Shown: positions 16,914 through 25,221 of the stretch, piece by piece
Layout of the letters: the number at the start of each line of letters is the position of its first letter
Position numbering within the stretch: position 1 is the first letter of the stretch
Assembly (NCBI GenBank): GCA_031296305.1
Contig: JARLFZ010000028.1
Span: 1 to 41,162 of the forward strand
Reading direction: 5' to 3'
DNA length: 41,162 nt
Source: Occallatibacter sp.
Lineage (GTDB): Bacteria > Acidobacteriota > Terriglobia > Terriglobales > Acidobacteriaceae
Notes under the pieces: generated by a model
The model's database searches: none
Seen by the model: the letters and a program-made list of their open reading frames with translations, nothing else
Told to the model about the DNA's origin: nothing
Made by a program: the position numbers and the translations under genes

Positions 16914-18406
16914 TTTTCGCTCACGTTGGCGGCGATCATGCTGTCTGCCAGCTCGTGGATCCGCTTACGGTAGATCTCTGCCGATTCGCTTTTGCACTGG
17001 TCGAATATACGATCAAAGTCCTTTTGCTCGTGGATCACCGAGCGCGGCGCTTTCGATTCTCCAAAGGGAACCGCGCCTTTATCTTGGGTTGTATCGTCCA
17101 CCTCGTTCCCGTCCTCGTCAGGATCTTCGCTGGGCACAGGTGGCGCGGCTGCCGCAATCGGCTTGAGAACCACGTCGCCCGCCTTCGGCTCGGGGAGACC
17201 ATAAGTTTCCTGCACATAGCTCTGGGTAATCGGCATGCCCATTTTCTGCAGCGTGGAGTCGACAGTGGAACGATCACCCAGGTCGGTCTCGTCCGCGTTG
17301 CTCAGTACTGCCGTCGGCATCGGAGCATCCGGACCGTAGTTCCACATCACCAGATTGCGGATCAGCTGGTCGTTCAATACGTCGGCAAGTGATTTAGCCA
17401 GGCGTTTAGCCTTCTTTTCCTTGACACTCTCGTGGACCGTTCCCAGCGCCTGTGTGCCCTTGCCATTCTCTCCACCATGGCTGGTCAGCGTTTCGCCCAC
17501 CAGGCTGCGATAGATCGCCAGCTCGCAGCGCATGCAAAGCTTCTCGTACACGTCAGGATCCTGCGAGCGCGCAATCTTCAGCAGATCTTCCATCAGACCG
17601 AAGTTTTTGGGCACAGCGATCGCCACCCGCTCGATGATCGCTTCAGCAGCCGCCAGGGCCTCTTGCTTCTCGCTAACGCTCGCCCCTTGCTCATACTGCA
17701 CAACGGCCGTGCCGGGGCCTTTCTCGGCAAACCGCAGCCAGAACCGCATGGCCTGGCGTTTGAACCAACTCGGCCAGAATACCTTGCGCAGCAGCGGGCG
17801 GCCACGCCGGTTGCGTGCGCGCGGCCGATAACTGAAGATGGCGAACTTCTGTTCGGGAACTTCGACGCCCTCGATGTCGTAGGGCGTCTTGAGCAGCCGG
17901 AGATTGCCCGTCTGCGGATAGAATGGCAACGCAAACGTGAAGAGCTCCTGGGGACAATCCTTTGCGTCTTTCAGAGAGACCTGGCCGGCGCTGACGTCGT
18001 ACATCAGTTCGACAAGAGAGAACCCATAGAACGGCGCATCCATGAGACTGTCAAGCATCGACTCGAAGCCAGGCATCGCGTCAAACTGCGACTGGACGAA
18101 CTGCGCAATGTCGATCGCACGGCCGCTCTGATCCTTGGGCTGCACCGTGAAATTGCGATCCAGCACCGCGAGCTTCAGTTCCTCCATCGCGGCGCCTACG
18201 TCTTCGTCCTTCTCCTCGAGCTCGCGGTAGAACTGAACCGCGAAGGGCGTGTCCATAACCATCTGCTGCCACATGGCTGTGGGATCGCTCATGCCGGTGA
18301 ACGCCAGAGCCAGACGCCAGGTGGTGTATTGATGCAGGTACAGGACATCCTGCGTAACGACTTCGTCCTTCAATGGCGCTTTCGATGGAGTCTGCGTATC
18401 GGCCAT
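16910..18406 (-). CDS. portal protein, DUF935 (Mu gp29-like)
   Basis: The 498-residue product is a DUF935-type portal, forming the ring through which DNA is packaged. Seen features are an N-terminal E-L-E-E-K-D-E-D-V-G-A-A-M-E-E-L-K segment, F-V-Q-S-Q-F-D, D-A-P-F-Y-G-F-S-L-V-E, R-R-G-R-P-L-L-R-K-V-F-W and L-V-G-E-T-L-T-S. The C-terminus is acidic and then helical. ATG at 18406 overlaps the terminase stop (TGATG). Order terminase, portal, F matches Mu. Confidence 0.9.
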   Translation of the reverse strand: MADTQTPSKAPLKDEVVTQDVLYLHQYTTWRLALAFTGMSDPTAMWQQMVMDTPFAVQFYRELEEKDEDVGAAMEELKLAVLDRNFTVQPKDQSGRAIDIAQFVQSQFDAMPGFESMLDSLMDAPFYGFSLVELMYDVSAGQVSLKDAKDCPQELFTFALPFYPQTGNLRLLKTPYDIEGVEVPEQKFAIFSYRPRARNRRGRPLLRKVFWPSWFKRQAMRFWLRFAEKGPGTAVVQYEQGASVSEKQEALAAAEAIIERVAIAVPKNFGLMEDLLKIARSQDPDVYEKLCMRCELAIYRSLVGETLTSHGGENGKGTQALGTVHESVKEKKAKRLAKSLADVLNDQLIRNLVMWNYGPDAPMPTAVLSNADETDLGDRSTVDSTLQKMGMPITQSYVQETYGLPEPKAGDVVLKPIAAAAPPVPSEDPDEDGNEVDDTTQDKGAVPFGESKAPRSVIHEQKDFDRIFDQCKSESAEIYRKRIHELADSMIAANVSEK

Positions 18407-19836
18407 CAGAGTATCCCTCCTGAACTTGCATAGATGGAACGGCCACCAGGCACGGTGATTTCGTTAGATACCGCACCGGTGTCGCCAGCTAGATCGGCCA
18501 AGGCTTTAGCCCAGAATTTATCGGCGTGGGCGAAGAGCTTCTTCTTGACGCCGCCGGCGACGGCCGTATCGACTTCGATTCGCGGTGCATCGAAGGTTAC
18601 GCCACTGGGCGTGGCCTGGCGCTTGATCGCCTGCAGTTCGGTGCGGATCTGCGGATCGTATGGAATGCGGCTCCGCTGTTGCTCCATCCGCTTCTTGATC
18701 CGGATAGCAAGATCGGTTTTCATTTTCACGCCATCATCGTTCGATCCGCCAAAGCTGACACCCATCAAGCGGCCTTCGTTTTCCAAATTCAATAGATCGT
18801 AGAGTCCAACGCCCATGCCGGTTTTATCGATCGCGCTGCGCGTCGTCATGCGAACGATGGGATTCAACCGTTTACACTGCTCAGGGAAAGACATCGAATG
18901 AAGCGTGATGATTGCTCGCGTCCAGGCCACGTCGCCGATTTTCTCGTCAAGCCATAGGTCTGTTGCATCGTGATCGCGGCCCACGTCGATACCAGAGAAC
19001 AGCGGACCACGCGGATGAAAGTCCGGAGGCAGATCGATGGTGGCGCCGGCGTCCTCGCAAGCGGCAATCAGGTCCAAAGTGAGCCAAGCGCCAGTGCTCT
19101 TGAGGAACGCACAGCAGAATTCCTGATTCCAGGTGTCGTCGTCGTTCAAGCCGCGCCGCATCTCCTCAATGTTGATCGGGCAGCCTTCAGCTACCGCGCG
19201 GTAAACGTCGATCCAATGACCGCTCCATCCGTCTTTCAGTACCGGCAGTTCGGACGGTGAGACGCCCATGTCGAGACCCAGCATGCGCGCAATATCGTAA
19301 AACTTGCCCTGCTCACCGTTGCCGGTGGAGAACACTTCAATAGAGTTGCCGAGCGCCACTTGGCGAAAAACTGCGGCGAAGATCGAATAACTGTCTTCGT
19401 GATGCGCGAACTCATCCAGAACAGCGTCGCCCGGATAGCCGCGAGCGGTACGAGGGTTCGCTGGTAGCGCAATGATGCGCGAGCCATTTGGAAAGGTGAT
19501 TCGGCTCTGGATGGATTCGATACGGCCGATCGCGTCTACGAAGTCTTCGTCTGTGACGTGCCGGGCCGTTTCACCCACCAACTGCACCAGCTTGGCGCAG
19601 GTCTCCACAAACTCGACCGACTGTGCCTTGGAGGCGCTAAGCACAGTGCATGTCCGGCCTGGTACGCGCATCGCAATCTCGACGCGCCGCCAGCATGTGG
19701 CGAACGAGATGCCAATTCGCGCCGACTTGACCATAAACTTGAAGCGTGTGTTGTCGTCGATCCAGCGTTGCTGGTAAGGACGCATCTGCAATACGGCTGG
19801 CAGCTTGACTGAGTTCTCGTAAAGTTCAATTGCCAT
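18406..19836 (-). CDS. terminase large subunit (Mu gp28-like)
   Basis: The 476-residue protein is the packaging motor and nuclease. It has a deviant Walker A K-S-A-R-I-G-I-S at 37-44 (typical for Mu-like TerL), Walker B ending V-L-D-E at D141-E142, a motif III-like F-S-T-G-N-G-E, and an RNase H-type nuclease start G-I-D-V-G-R-D-H-D with D284. ATG at 19836 lies 11 bases inside the small-terminase gene. Full length for the family. Confidence 0.9.
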   Translation of the reverse strand: MAIELYENSVKLPAVLQMRPYQQRWIDDNTRFKFMVKSARIGISFATCWRRVEIAMRVPGRTCTVLSASKAQSVEFVETCAKLVQLVGETARHVTDEDFVDAIGRIESIQSRITFPNGSRIIALPANPRTARGYPGDAVLDEFAHHEDSYSIFAAVFRQVALGNSIEVFSTGNGEQGKFYDIARMLGLDMGVSPSELPVLKDGWSGHWIDVYRAVAEGCPINIEEMRRGLNDDDTWNQEFCCAFLKSTGAWLTLDLIAACEDAGATIDLPPDFHPRGPLFSGIDVGRDHDATDLWLDEKIGDVAWTRAIITLHSMSFPEQCKRLNPIVRMTTRSAIDKTGMGVGLYDLLNLENEGRLMGVSFGGSNDDGVKMKTDLAIRIKKRMEQQRSRIPYDPQIRTELQAIKRQATPSGVTFDAPRIEVDTAVAGGVKKKLFAHADKFWAKALADLAGDTGAVSNEITVPGGRSIYASSGGIL

Positions 19837-20524
19837 TTTCCACCACCTTCAGTGGCGGAAGTCCGAAGACACGCTCACGGATTGTGTTCAGATCCGCGAG
19901 TTCGAAGCGGCCATCAGAAACCTTTTTCGCGGCCTTCTCTGTCTCAGCCTCAAGCTGCCGTCGCGCCTTGGCTTCGCGCTCCTCCAGCAGCTTCATCTTT
20001 CGCTCGTCCGTGGCGACCTTGCGCTCTTTGATGTTGTTCAGCCGGCGCTCGTTCATGATGTCGGCTAATGCGATCAAGCCTTTGGTGGCATTCATCCGGC
20101 CTTTGGGGGTGGCATCTTCGGCCAGGATGGCCATGAGCTGGTCGCGGGCCGCATTGACCACAGCCTCGTCCTCACCCTTGACGATCGACTTCGCAAATGC
20201 GGTGGCGATCACCCGCGCCTGGGCCGAGCGCGCCATCGCCTCGGCAGTGACCTGGCTAACCCGCAGATCAAACCATCGCTGCAGGTTGCTGTCCGACAGC
20301 CGCATGTTCGGAAAAAGCTCGAGGACACTCGTCTCGATAGAATCCCAGTCGATGAATCCGCCCTTTTCCTTGGGAAGCGCGGATAGTTCCTCAATGTCCT
20401 TCCAGGTACGCCCCTGGTCGCGGAGAGCCTGAATTGCGTCGCGCACCTCGATTGGGAGGCGATCGATATAGAGAAGCTGGTTGCGCAGCCGCTTCTCGCC
20501 GGTCTTTGCTCTGGGCTTGGTCAT
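19826..20524 (-). CDS. terminase small subunit, DUF3486 (Mu gp27-like)
   Basis: The 232-residue protein starts with basic residues and L-P-I-E-V-R-D-A-I-Q-A-L-R-D-Q-G-R-T-W-K-D-I, the DNA-recognition helix region of DUF3486 small terminases, followed by an N-L-Q-R-W-F-D motif, helical mid-region and a Lys/Glu/Arg-rich coiled coil (about 165-205). It recognises phage DNA for packaging; it precedes TerL as in Mu. Confidence 0.8.
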   Translation of the reverse strand: MTKPRAKTGEKRLRNQLLYIDRLPIEVRDAIQALRDQGRTWKDIEELSALPKEKGGFIDWDSIETSVLELFPNMRLSDSNLQRWFDLRVSQVTAEAMARSAQARVIATAFAKSIVKGEDEAVVNAARDQLMAILAEDATPKGRMNATKGLIALADIMNERRLNNIKERKVATDERKMKLLEEREAKARRQLEAETEKAAKKVSDGRFELADLNTIRERVFGLPPLKVVENGN

Positions 20525-20526
20525 GG

Positions 20527-20847
20527 TTAGCTGAACAGCACGTTGTCGTTGTCACGCCGGCGCAATGCCACAGCGGATCCAAGAGATGTAAGCATGATCC
20601 GTTCGGCGATGAAGCGTCCCTTTTCGTCGCTGAATATCTGGTCGAACTTCACGTAGTTCAGTTCCTGCAAGTCCTGCAGCATCGTCATCACCTGGCGAAA
20701 GCTCATGTTCGAGCCAAGATCCTGCATGAGCCCTTGCAGAATCGAATCCGTCATCCGGTCCAGTTGGTCCTCATGCCCTTGCCGGATCAGCTTCAGCATG
20801 TTGCCGCGGCGCCGCTTGGTCTGTTTCAACTCTTGCTCAACGTCCAT
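20527..20847 (-). CDS. VpaChn25_0724-like small phage protein
   Basis: The 106-residue product has a short winged-helix-like pattern (I-L-Q-G-L-M-Q-D-L-G-S-N-M-S-F-R-Q-V-M-T-M-L-Q-D-L interrupted by turns) and ends L-T-S-L-G-S-A-V-A-L-R-R-R-D. It resembles the VpaChn25_0724 family encoded just before DUF3486 terminases in Mu-like phages. Function unknown. ATG at 20847. Confidence 0.6.
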   Translation of the reverse strand: MDVEQELKQTKRRRGNMLKLIRQGHEDQLDRMTDSILQGLMQDLGSNMSFRQVMTMLQDLQELNYVKFDQIFSDEKGRFIAERIMLTSLGSAVALRRRDNDNVLFS

Positions 20848-20848
20848 C

Positions 20849-21367
20849 TCACCCTCGCTCCACTAAACGGTTCACAGCATCCGTCACCTTTTCAAGCACA
20901 GCGTCCTGACGGTCGAAACGCTCATAGACAGATGGGAATTCCTGCGCGGCGTAGATCGCCAGGCGACGAACCTCCTCGGCCTGCTGGCCACCCTGCTCGG
21001 CCAGTTTGGTCAACGCATCGGCCTGACGGCCGCTCGCGTCCGCCTGGCGGCTGCTCGCCTGCGTCTGGTCCTGGACACTCGACACCACTGCGGTGAACGC
21101 GGCCTGAATCGTATCGTTCATCCGGGACAGAAAGCGCCCGAAGATCGCCAGGCCCACAAGCACGACCACAGGCCATGGCCCCCAGACACTCAGAAGCCCG
21201 AAGCCCGCGATCGGCTGGCGCTGCAGCAGCTCGAAGATCGCCAGCACAATCGCCGCGCCTCCGGCCGATCTCAGGCCCAACTGCAAATGCCGCAACCAAC
21301 CGCGGCGAAAACTGACGCTAGCTTCCGTGCCCGACATCGCCGTTGCTCCGATTCCCAAGGTCGTCAC
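20849..21367 (-). CDS. membrane protein with coiled coil (DUF2730/holin-like position)
   Basis: The product of up to 172 residues has two hydrophobic segments (about 36-50 and 60-77) followed by a hydrophilic helix rich in Q and A with a repeated S-R-Q-A-D-A-S-G-R-Q-A-D-A motif. GTG at 21367 overlaps the upstream stop (GTGA), while ATG at 21337 has GGAG upstream; either may be used. Mu-like phages have a small membrane/coiled-coil protein (DUF2730, Mu gp25) here. It could be a lysis protein. Confidence 0.5.
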   Translation of the reverse strand: MTTLGIGATAMSGTEASVSFRRGWLRHLQLGLRSAGGAAIVLAIFELLQRQPIAGFGLLSVWGPWPVVVLVGLAIFGRFLSRMNDTIQAAFTAVVSSVQDQTQASSRQADASGRQADALTKLAEQGGQQAEEVRRLAIYAAQEFPSVYERFDRQDAVLEKVTDAVNRLVERG

Positions 21368-21804
21368 TTGCTGGCTGCCCCCGTGGAATTTGCCGCCGAA
21401 ACCGGCGGCACTAAGCTGGACAGAACCTGGGATAACTCAGTAGCCGTACTGGCCGAAAGGTGCAAGTTCACGCCGTTCCAGGTCACTGCCTCACCGATCG
21501 CCAACGGCGCAAGTGCCCCGGCCGTGTTCTCAGCATCTCTCACGGCTTGCTGCGTATTGCCAGCCCTCACGTCGGCGCCCACCGTGGCCACGCCCTGGAG
21601 CGCTGTGAGCAGCTCGGCCTGGTGGCGGTTTGCCTTATCGCCCCACCCGATCACCGACAAGCCGGCACCGGCCAAGGTCACCGCCGTAACCGGATCCAAC
21701 TTTCCGTACCAGACGCCGGCAACCGCCGCCGCCAGAATTACCACCCCGCCGAGGATCGTTTTCTTACCCTCGAACCATCCCGAAATCTTTTGCCAGATCC
21801 CCAT
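21364..21804 (-). CDS. holin-like membrane protein
   Basis: The 146-residue protein starts at ATG 21804 (M-G-I-W-Q-K-I-S-G), chosen for GGAGG just upstream rather than the ATG six codons earlier. It has an amphipathic start and two hydrophobic segments (I-L-G-G-V-V-I-L-A-A-A-V-A-G-V and A-V-T-L-A-G-A-G-L-S-V-I-G) followed by a soluble Ala-rich tail. This shape and the lysis-cassette position suggest a class II holin; inference only. Confidence 0.5.
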   Translation of the reverse strand: MGIWQKISGWFEGKKTILGGVVILAAAVAGVWYGKLDPVTAVTLAGAGLSVIGWGDKANRHQAELLTALQGVATVGADVRAGNTQQAVRDAENTAGALAPLAIGEAVTWNGVNLHLSASTATELSQVLSSLVPPVSAANSTGAASK

Positions 21805-21873
21805 AAATCCTCCAAACCCCAAAAACCACCCCGACGAGGGGCTGGTAAGCTCTTAAACCGACCAGCCGTCGCA

Positions 21874-21890
21874 CGAGAACGCTGTTCTCG
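21874..21890 (+). terminator. perfect hairpin in the lysis region
   Basis: CGAGAAC (21874-21880), loop GCT, GTTCTCG (21884-21890), followed on the plus strand by AATTTT. It has the form of an intrinsic terminator for plus-strand (antisense) transcription, or of a protein-binding palindrome. Confidence 0.4.
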
Positions 21891-21998
21891 AATTTTCTGA
21901 CCCGAAAAGCACCTACCCCACCGAAAAATCTCCCGGACGCCCCCAGGAGGCTCCTGTCGCGTTTTCGGGTTTTGCCGGTTTTCGCCCCGGTTGCACCC

Positions 21999-22247
21999 CT
22001 AAGCTTCCACGAACTCCCGGAGTTTCCGCTCGACTACAGACATCGGTACGATCCAGGGTTTAGCCAAGACCGAGATAGCCAGTACTTTGGACGCCAGGTC
22101 GTAGTTCCAGCGGAACCCATAGCCCGACTTGACCGCGCTGCCGGAGTTGCCGGCGATCTCCACACCCGTTTCTTGCTTTACCTTGGCGGCCATATCCGCA
22201 AAACGCTCCGCCGTGACACCCGTAAACCGTTGCTCAACCAAAGCCAT
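21999..22247 (-). CDS. small hypothetical protein in the lysis cassette
   Basis: The 82-residue product contains M-A-A-K-V-K-Q-E-T-G-V-E-I, F-R-W-N-Y-D-L-A-S-K-V-L-A-I-S-V-L-A-K-P-W and an amphipathic C-terminus. Composition and codon use look coding. I do not recognise the family. ATG at 22247. Placed between the secreted lysis-region protein and the holin-like gene. Confidence 0.55.
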   Translation of the reverse strand: MALVEQRFTGVTAERFADMAAKVKQETGVEIAGNSGSAVKSGYGFRWNYDLASKVLAISVLAKPWIVPMSVVERKLREFVEA

Positions 22248-22289
22248 GATGATCGCTCCGCAAATCTGCCATCACTGTCTCGATTTGGT

Positions 22290-22325
22290 TCCGGCCCATC
22301 GGGTGTGCCCACTCGATAGGCCGGA
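22290..22325. other. structured element in the 194-bp gap upstream of 22247
   Basis: TCCGGCC (22290-22296) plus ATCG (298-301) pair with CGAT (314-317) plus GGCCGGA (319-325), interrupted by one base on each side. The 194-bp gap 22248-22441 holds no supported gene; a short reading frame on the minus strand there looks non-coding. The structure could be a terminator/attenuator within the lysis operon. Confidence 0.4.
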
Positions 22326-22441
22326 GATTGGTTCAGTTCCCCAGGTACACGCTGTAGACCGTCGTCCACCACAAGTAACGGTGTTTCTCTCAACTACCAC
22401 CGCAGCAATCTGGGGTATTCCACGTTTTGGGTTATATTTTG

Positions 22442-23149
22442 TTAGCTCGTCGGCTGCTCGTCCGCCTCGGCCTGTTGCTCGGCCGCCGCATCGGAAGCGA
22501 GTGCCGATGCCTGCAACTGCGCATCTGTCTCGCCCCGCAGCGACATAAGCTTCGTCACCAGCGAGGATCCGGCGGCAATCGCGATAGCGATCAGTTCCTC
22601 AATCTCCTCGGCCGTCAACGCCAGCCCCAACAGCGGCAAGCCCGGAGCAAATGGGTTCGGCCCATGCCGCGGCATGCCGGACGAGTTCGCCGCGATTACC
22701 GCCTGCACAATCGCGATCTCGCTCTGGATCGAGGTCATGATGGTGGCGAAAGCTGTCTGCGCCTTGGTGCTCTTCAGGTGCAGAACCCCCTGGCTCTGCA
22801 ACGTGCTGATTTGTGCGAGCAGCGTATTGAACGCGGTAATTGCCTGCGCCGAGGTCAACTGCGATCCCGAGTCCGGCAACGATTGCAGGGTCTTGGTAAA
22901 CGCATCATTAGCCTTCGCGGCCTGGTCGATGTAGGTCGCGACCTGCGCGCCTTCCTGTGGAGTCTCCTCGCCAGCCTGGATCAACTGGTGGTTCGTCGTT
23001 GCAGCCGTTTGCAGACTGGCCCCGATCGAGGCCGCCGCCAAACTCGATTGATGCACCGCGTTCCCGCTACATCCCTTGGCGGCCATGCAAATTACCAGAG
23101 CCACCGTCATCACGGCCGTAAAGGCCAACAACCGTCCAAATCGTTTCAT
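22442..23149 (-). CDS. secreted or lipid-anchored protein of the lysis cassette
   Basis: The 235-residue product has a signal-type N-terminus (M-K-R-F-G-R-L-L-A-F-T-A-V-M-T-V-A-L) with a cysteine after A-A-K-G, a weak lipobox, so it may be a lipoprotein. The mature part is Ala/Gln-rich helix, and there is a second hydrophobic segment A-L-T-A-E-E-I-E-E-L-I-A-I-A-I. Its start overlaps the endolysin stop by 4 bases, so it is translationally coupled to lysis. A spanin-like role is possible but unproven. Confidence 0.55.
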   Translation of the reverse strand: MKRFGRLLAFTAVMTVALVICMAAKGCSGNAVHQSSLAAASIGASLQTAATTNHQLIQAGEETPQEGAQVATYIDQAAKANDAFTKTLQSLPDSGSQLTSAQAITAFNTLLAQISTLQSQGVLHLKSTKAQTAFATIMTSIQSEIAIVQAVIAANSSGMPRHGPNPFAPGLPLLGLALTAEEIEELIAIAIAAGSSLVTKLMSLRGETDAQLQASALASDAAAEQQAEADEQPTS

Positions 23150-23694
23150 GCTGCCTGCTCCTTTGCCGCTGGGCTGGCCGGCGGCGCGTTTCTCGTGGTC
23201 CCCAGCGACGGGTCCATGTCGCTGGGGAGTTGGTCGTACTGGGTTAGGTCGAACTCCGTCACTAGGCGCATCAGGCCCTGGGCGTAGTTAGGATTGGTCG
23301 AATAGCCGCATTTCTGGATCGCTGCGGCAAATTTCGCGGGGCTGGTGCGGACGGCCATGGCCGGCGCATAACGCGAAGCCTGAGCCAGCAGAAGCGCATG
23401 CGCCTTGAAGCTGTCCTGGGCCGATGCGTAGCGGGCAAAATCCGCCATCTGCACGACAGTGTGCCCGTTGATCACTTCATGCGTCGGTAACTCGATATAG
23501 CTGTCCGGAGCCACATGATGCGCGGTCTTAATGCCGAAGAAGTTGAAGGCCTTTTTCGCCAGGCCGGTCTGCCCCCAACCGCTTTCCAGAATCGCCTGGG
23601 CCAGCGTGATCGAGGCCGGAACACCCGTAGCGCGCTGAGATTCAAGCGCGGCCGGGACTGCCATCTGGAAGAACTCGTTTTGCAGTTTGTTCAT
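23146..23694 (-). CDS. endolysin, GH73 glucosaminidase-type
   Basis: The 182-residue protein has the GH73 (FlgJ-like beta-N-acetylglucosaminidase) signature: P-A-S-I-T-L-A-Q-A-I-L-E-S-G-W-G with catalytic Glu at 37, N-F-F-G-I-K near 50, F-A-R-Y-A-S-A-Q-D-S-F-K-A-H, and A-A-A-I-Q-K-C-G-Y-S-T-N-P-N-Y-A. It cleaves peptidoglycan at lysis. It has no signal peptide, so it would need a holin. First gene of the leftward late operon; the C-terminal 25 residues are Pro/Ala-rich. Confidence 0.85.
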   Translation of the reverse strand: MNKLQNEFFQMAVPAALESQRATGVPASITLAQAILESGWGQTGLAKKAFNFFGIKTAHHVAPDSYIELPTHEVINGHTVVQMADFARYASAQDSFKAHALLLAQASRYAPAMAVRTSPAKFAAAIQKCGYSTNPNYAQGLMRLVTEFDLTQYDQLPSDMDPSLGTTRNAPPASPAAKEQAA

Positions 23695-23738
23695 GGCCTC
23701 TCATCCTTGAAGGGAGGCCGGGCGTCAGGTTGGGTCTC

Positions 23739-23751
23739 GGGTTATTAACCC
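23739..23751 (-). promoter_or_regulatory. palindrome upstream of the late operon
   Basis: GGGTTATTAACCC is a perfect 6+1+6 palindrome 45 bases upstream of the endolysin start, in the only long gap (23695-23973) ahead of the leftward late genes. A binding site for the late activator is a reasonable guess. No convincing -35/-10 pair was assigned. Confidence 0.4.
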
Positions 23752-23849
23752 TGGGCATCCCAACGCCACGGACACTCACTGCTCTGGCGCGCCGCAAATC
23801 CTTTCGCAAGAATTCGCGATGCCATCCCCGAAGGTGAGGTCAGAATAGG

Positions 23850-23866
23850 GCGCGGCAAAGCCGCGC
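23850..23866. terminator. hairpin downstream of the lysogeny transcript
   Basis: GCGCGGC (23850-23856), loop AAA, GCCGCGC (23860-23866): a perfect 7-bp stem. It stands about 45 bases beyond the main terminator and may back it up, insulating the late operon from repressor transcription. Confidence 0.45.
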
Positions 23867-23900
23867 TGGGACGCGATGGGAAGCAACAAAATAGATGCCA

Positions 23901-23935
23901 TAAAAGCAATCGCCGCCCGTGAGCTGGGCGGCGAT
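23901..23935 (-). terminator. intrinsic terminator of the repressor transcript
   Basis: ATCGCCGCCC (23909-23918) pairs perfectly with GGGCGGCGAT (23926-23935), loop 7. On the minus strand the stem is followed by TGCTTTTATGG, a T-rich tract. It lies 38 bases after the stop of the membrane protein gene and so ends the leftward repressor-membrane protein transcript. Confidence 0.75.
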
Positions 23936-23973
23936 ACAGGGAGAAGACTTCCTACTAAATGACGCGATATGAA

Positions 23974-24420
23974 TCAGCGCTGCGTCTCGTCAAGGCATCT
24001 CAACGACTGTTCGTGCGTTTCTTCTAAATAACCGACTATATCCGATGGCAACGTAAAGTAGCCTCCGTCACTTGCGAGGAATGATCTGCGTTCTGTTTCA
24101 ATTACAGCTAGGTAGTTCCCTAGGCAAGAGGCAGCTCCCCATTTTTCTTGATTTGGAGCGAGTGCTATCGCGTTCTTGAGTCGATGCTTCGCTGTAATGT
24201 CTGCATTTTCAAATTCCATCCCGTCTTTATTCCAAGAGTTTCCGGCCTCTTCAATGGAGACAAAGGCCTCATGACAGGCCAAAGAAAAAGCTTGCTGACG
24301 GCGGATGACGGACTGATGCCGAGAATAAGATATGAGCGTGACAATGACACTCGCGATCACTAGCAGCGTAACAAAAACCACGCCCAACACAGCTATCCTG
24401 GGCAGCTTCATCTTTCTCAC
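23974..24420 (-). CDS. small membrane-anchored protein co-expressed with the repressor
   Basis: The 148-residue product has one N-terminal transmembrane segment (I-A-V-L-G-V-V-F-V-T-L-L-V-I-A-S-V-I-V-T-L-I) after a basic start, then a soluble domain of about 115 residues with two cysteines (A-C-H, S-C-L) and a third near the end. GTG at 24420 overlaps the repressor TGA (GTGA); ATG at 24411 is an alternative. Being coupled to the repressor and ended by its own terminator, it should be made in the lysogen. A superinfection-exclusion or other lysogen-benefit role is inferred; no family recognised. Confidence 0.65.
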   Translation of the reverse strand: MRKMKLPRIAVLGVVFVTLLVIASVIVTLISYSRHQSVIRRQQAFSLACHEAFVSIEEAGNSWNKDGMEFENADITAKHRLKNAIALAPNQEKWGAASCLGNYLAVIETERRSFLASDGGYFTLPSDIVGYLEETHEQSLRCLDETQR

Positions 24421-25211
24421 TTTCTATCTCCGACCTTACGGAAGCGTCCTGGCGGTGCTTCACCTATCCATCTGAGAATCTTGCCAACAATGCTCCAGTT
24501 TCCACTCGATTGAAGCGGCTCCAGGATACTACTTGAGGGCTCTCCGATTGGAACGAGGAAGTAGGTCTCACGATCTTTCTGCAATGCCATAGGTTCGATT
24601 CCAGTGGGGGTACGCGCTGCGATGACACCTTTGTAAAGCCTATCCGGGTCCTTGCGCGACACGTCTACGATCGCTATTACTTCCTTCTCGATATATCGCG
24701 AAATAGTGTTTTCGAAGCGTACCGCCTGAATGACCCCACGCCTAGGAAGCCATTCAACCGGCAAGGAAAGCGTGTAATCCACGATAGGATTAGGTTCTCC
24801 TAATTGTGAAAGATACTTGAGCACAGGAACTGGATGGACCGAATCGGGGAGATGAAACCCCTCGGGAAGTCGCGGTGATGGAGAACGACCATGATTTGCT
24901 TCCGAATCATCAGAATCTATGAGTACTTTGGGCATCGGAGCGTTTGGCTTCTCAAAATATTCATCTGAGACTCCAGCTTCCTTATAGAAGAAAAGGGATT
25001 CAACTCTTCCACCGAGAAGTCGCGCGAGATGAACAAGTTGCTCGGGAGAAGGTCGGTAATCCCCGCGCTCCCATTTCGCCACATTTGATTGTGAAGTGCC
25101 TAATTTTTCAGCAAGTTCTGCTTGCGTTATGCCAAGAACTTCTTTCTTGCGCACCCTCCTTATTGTCTCCGCAAGCGCATTACCTTCGAGTTTTTCCTGA
25201 GTAACAGGCAC
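24417..25211 (-). CDS. XRE-type phage repressor with S24-like C-terminal domain
   Basis: The start is placed at GTG 25211 because AAGGGG stands six bases upstream and the longer open frame would cross the whole divergent promoter and the start of the Ner-like gene. The 264-residue protein has an XRE helix-turn-helix at about 28-48 (T-Q-A-E-L-A-E-K-L-G-T-S-Q-S-N-V-A-K-W-E-R). The C-terminal part (about 160-255) has the layout of a LexA/CI S24 domain (V-R-F-E-N-x6-E-K-E-V-I-A-I-V-D-V, L-Y-K-G-V-I-A-A-R), but the expected S-M and the catalytic Lys are not evident, so self-cleavage is doubtful. It should hold the prophage silent by binding the dyad at 25233-25256. Confidence 0.8.
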   Translation of the reverse strand: MPVTQEKLEGNALAETIRRVRKKEVLGITQAELAEKLGTSQSNVAKWERGDYRPSPEQLVHLARLLGGRVESLFFYKEAGVSDEYFEKPNAPMPKVLIDSDDSEANHGRSPSPRLPEGFHLPDSVHPVPVLKYLSQLGEPNPIVDYTLSLPVEWLPRRGVIQAVRFENTISRYIEKEVIAIVDVSRKDPDRLYKGVIAARTPTGIEPMALQKDRETYFLVPIGEPSSSILEPLQSSGNWSIVGKILRWIGEAPPGRFRKVGDRK

Positions 25212-25221
25212 GAATTTCCCC

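Noticed and set aside
22178-22393. 71-residue frame on the minus strand in the lysis region
   Set aside because: It overlaps the better gene 21999-22247, is rich in R, P and S as in shadow frames, and covers a structured hairpin.
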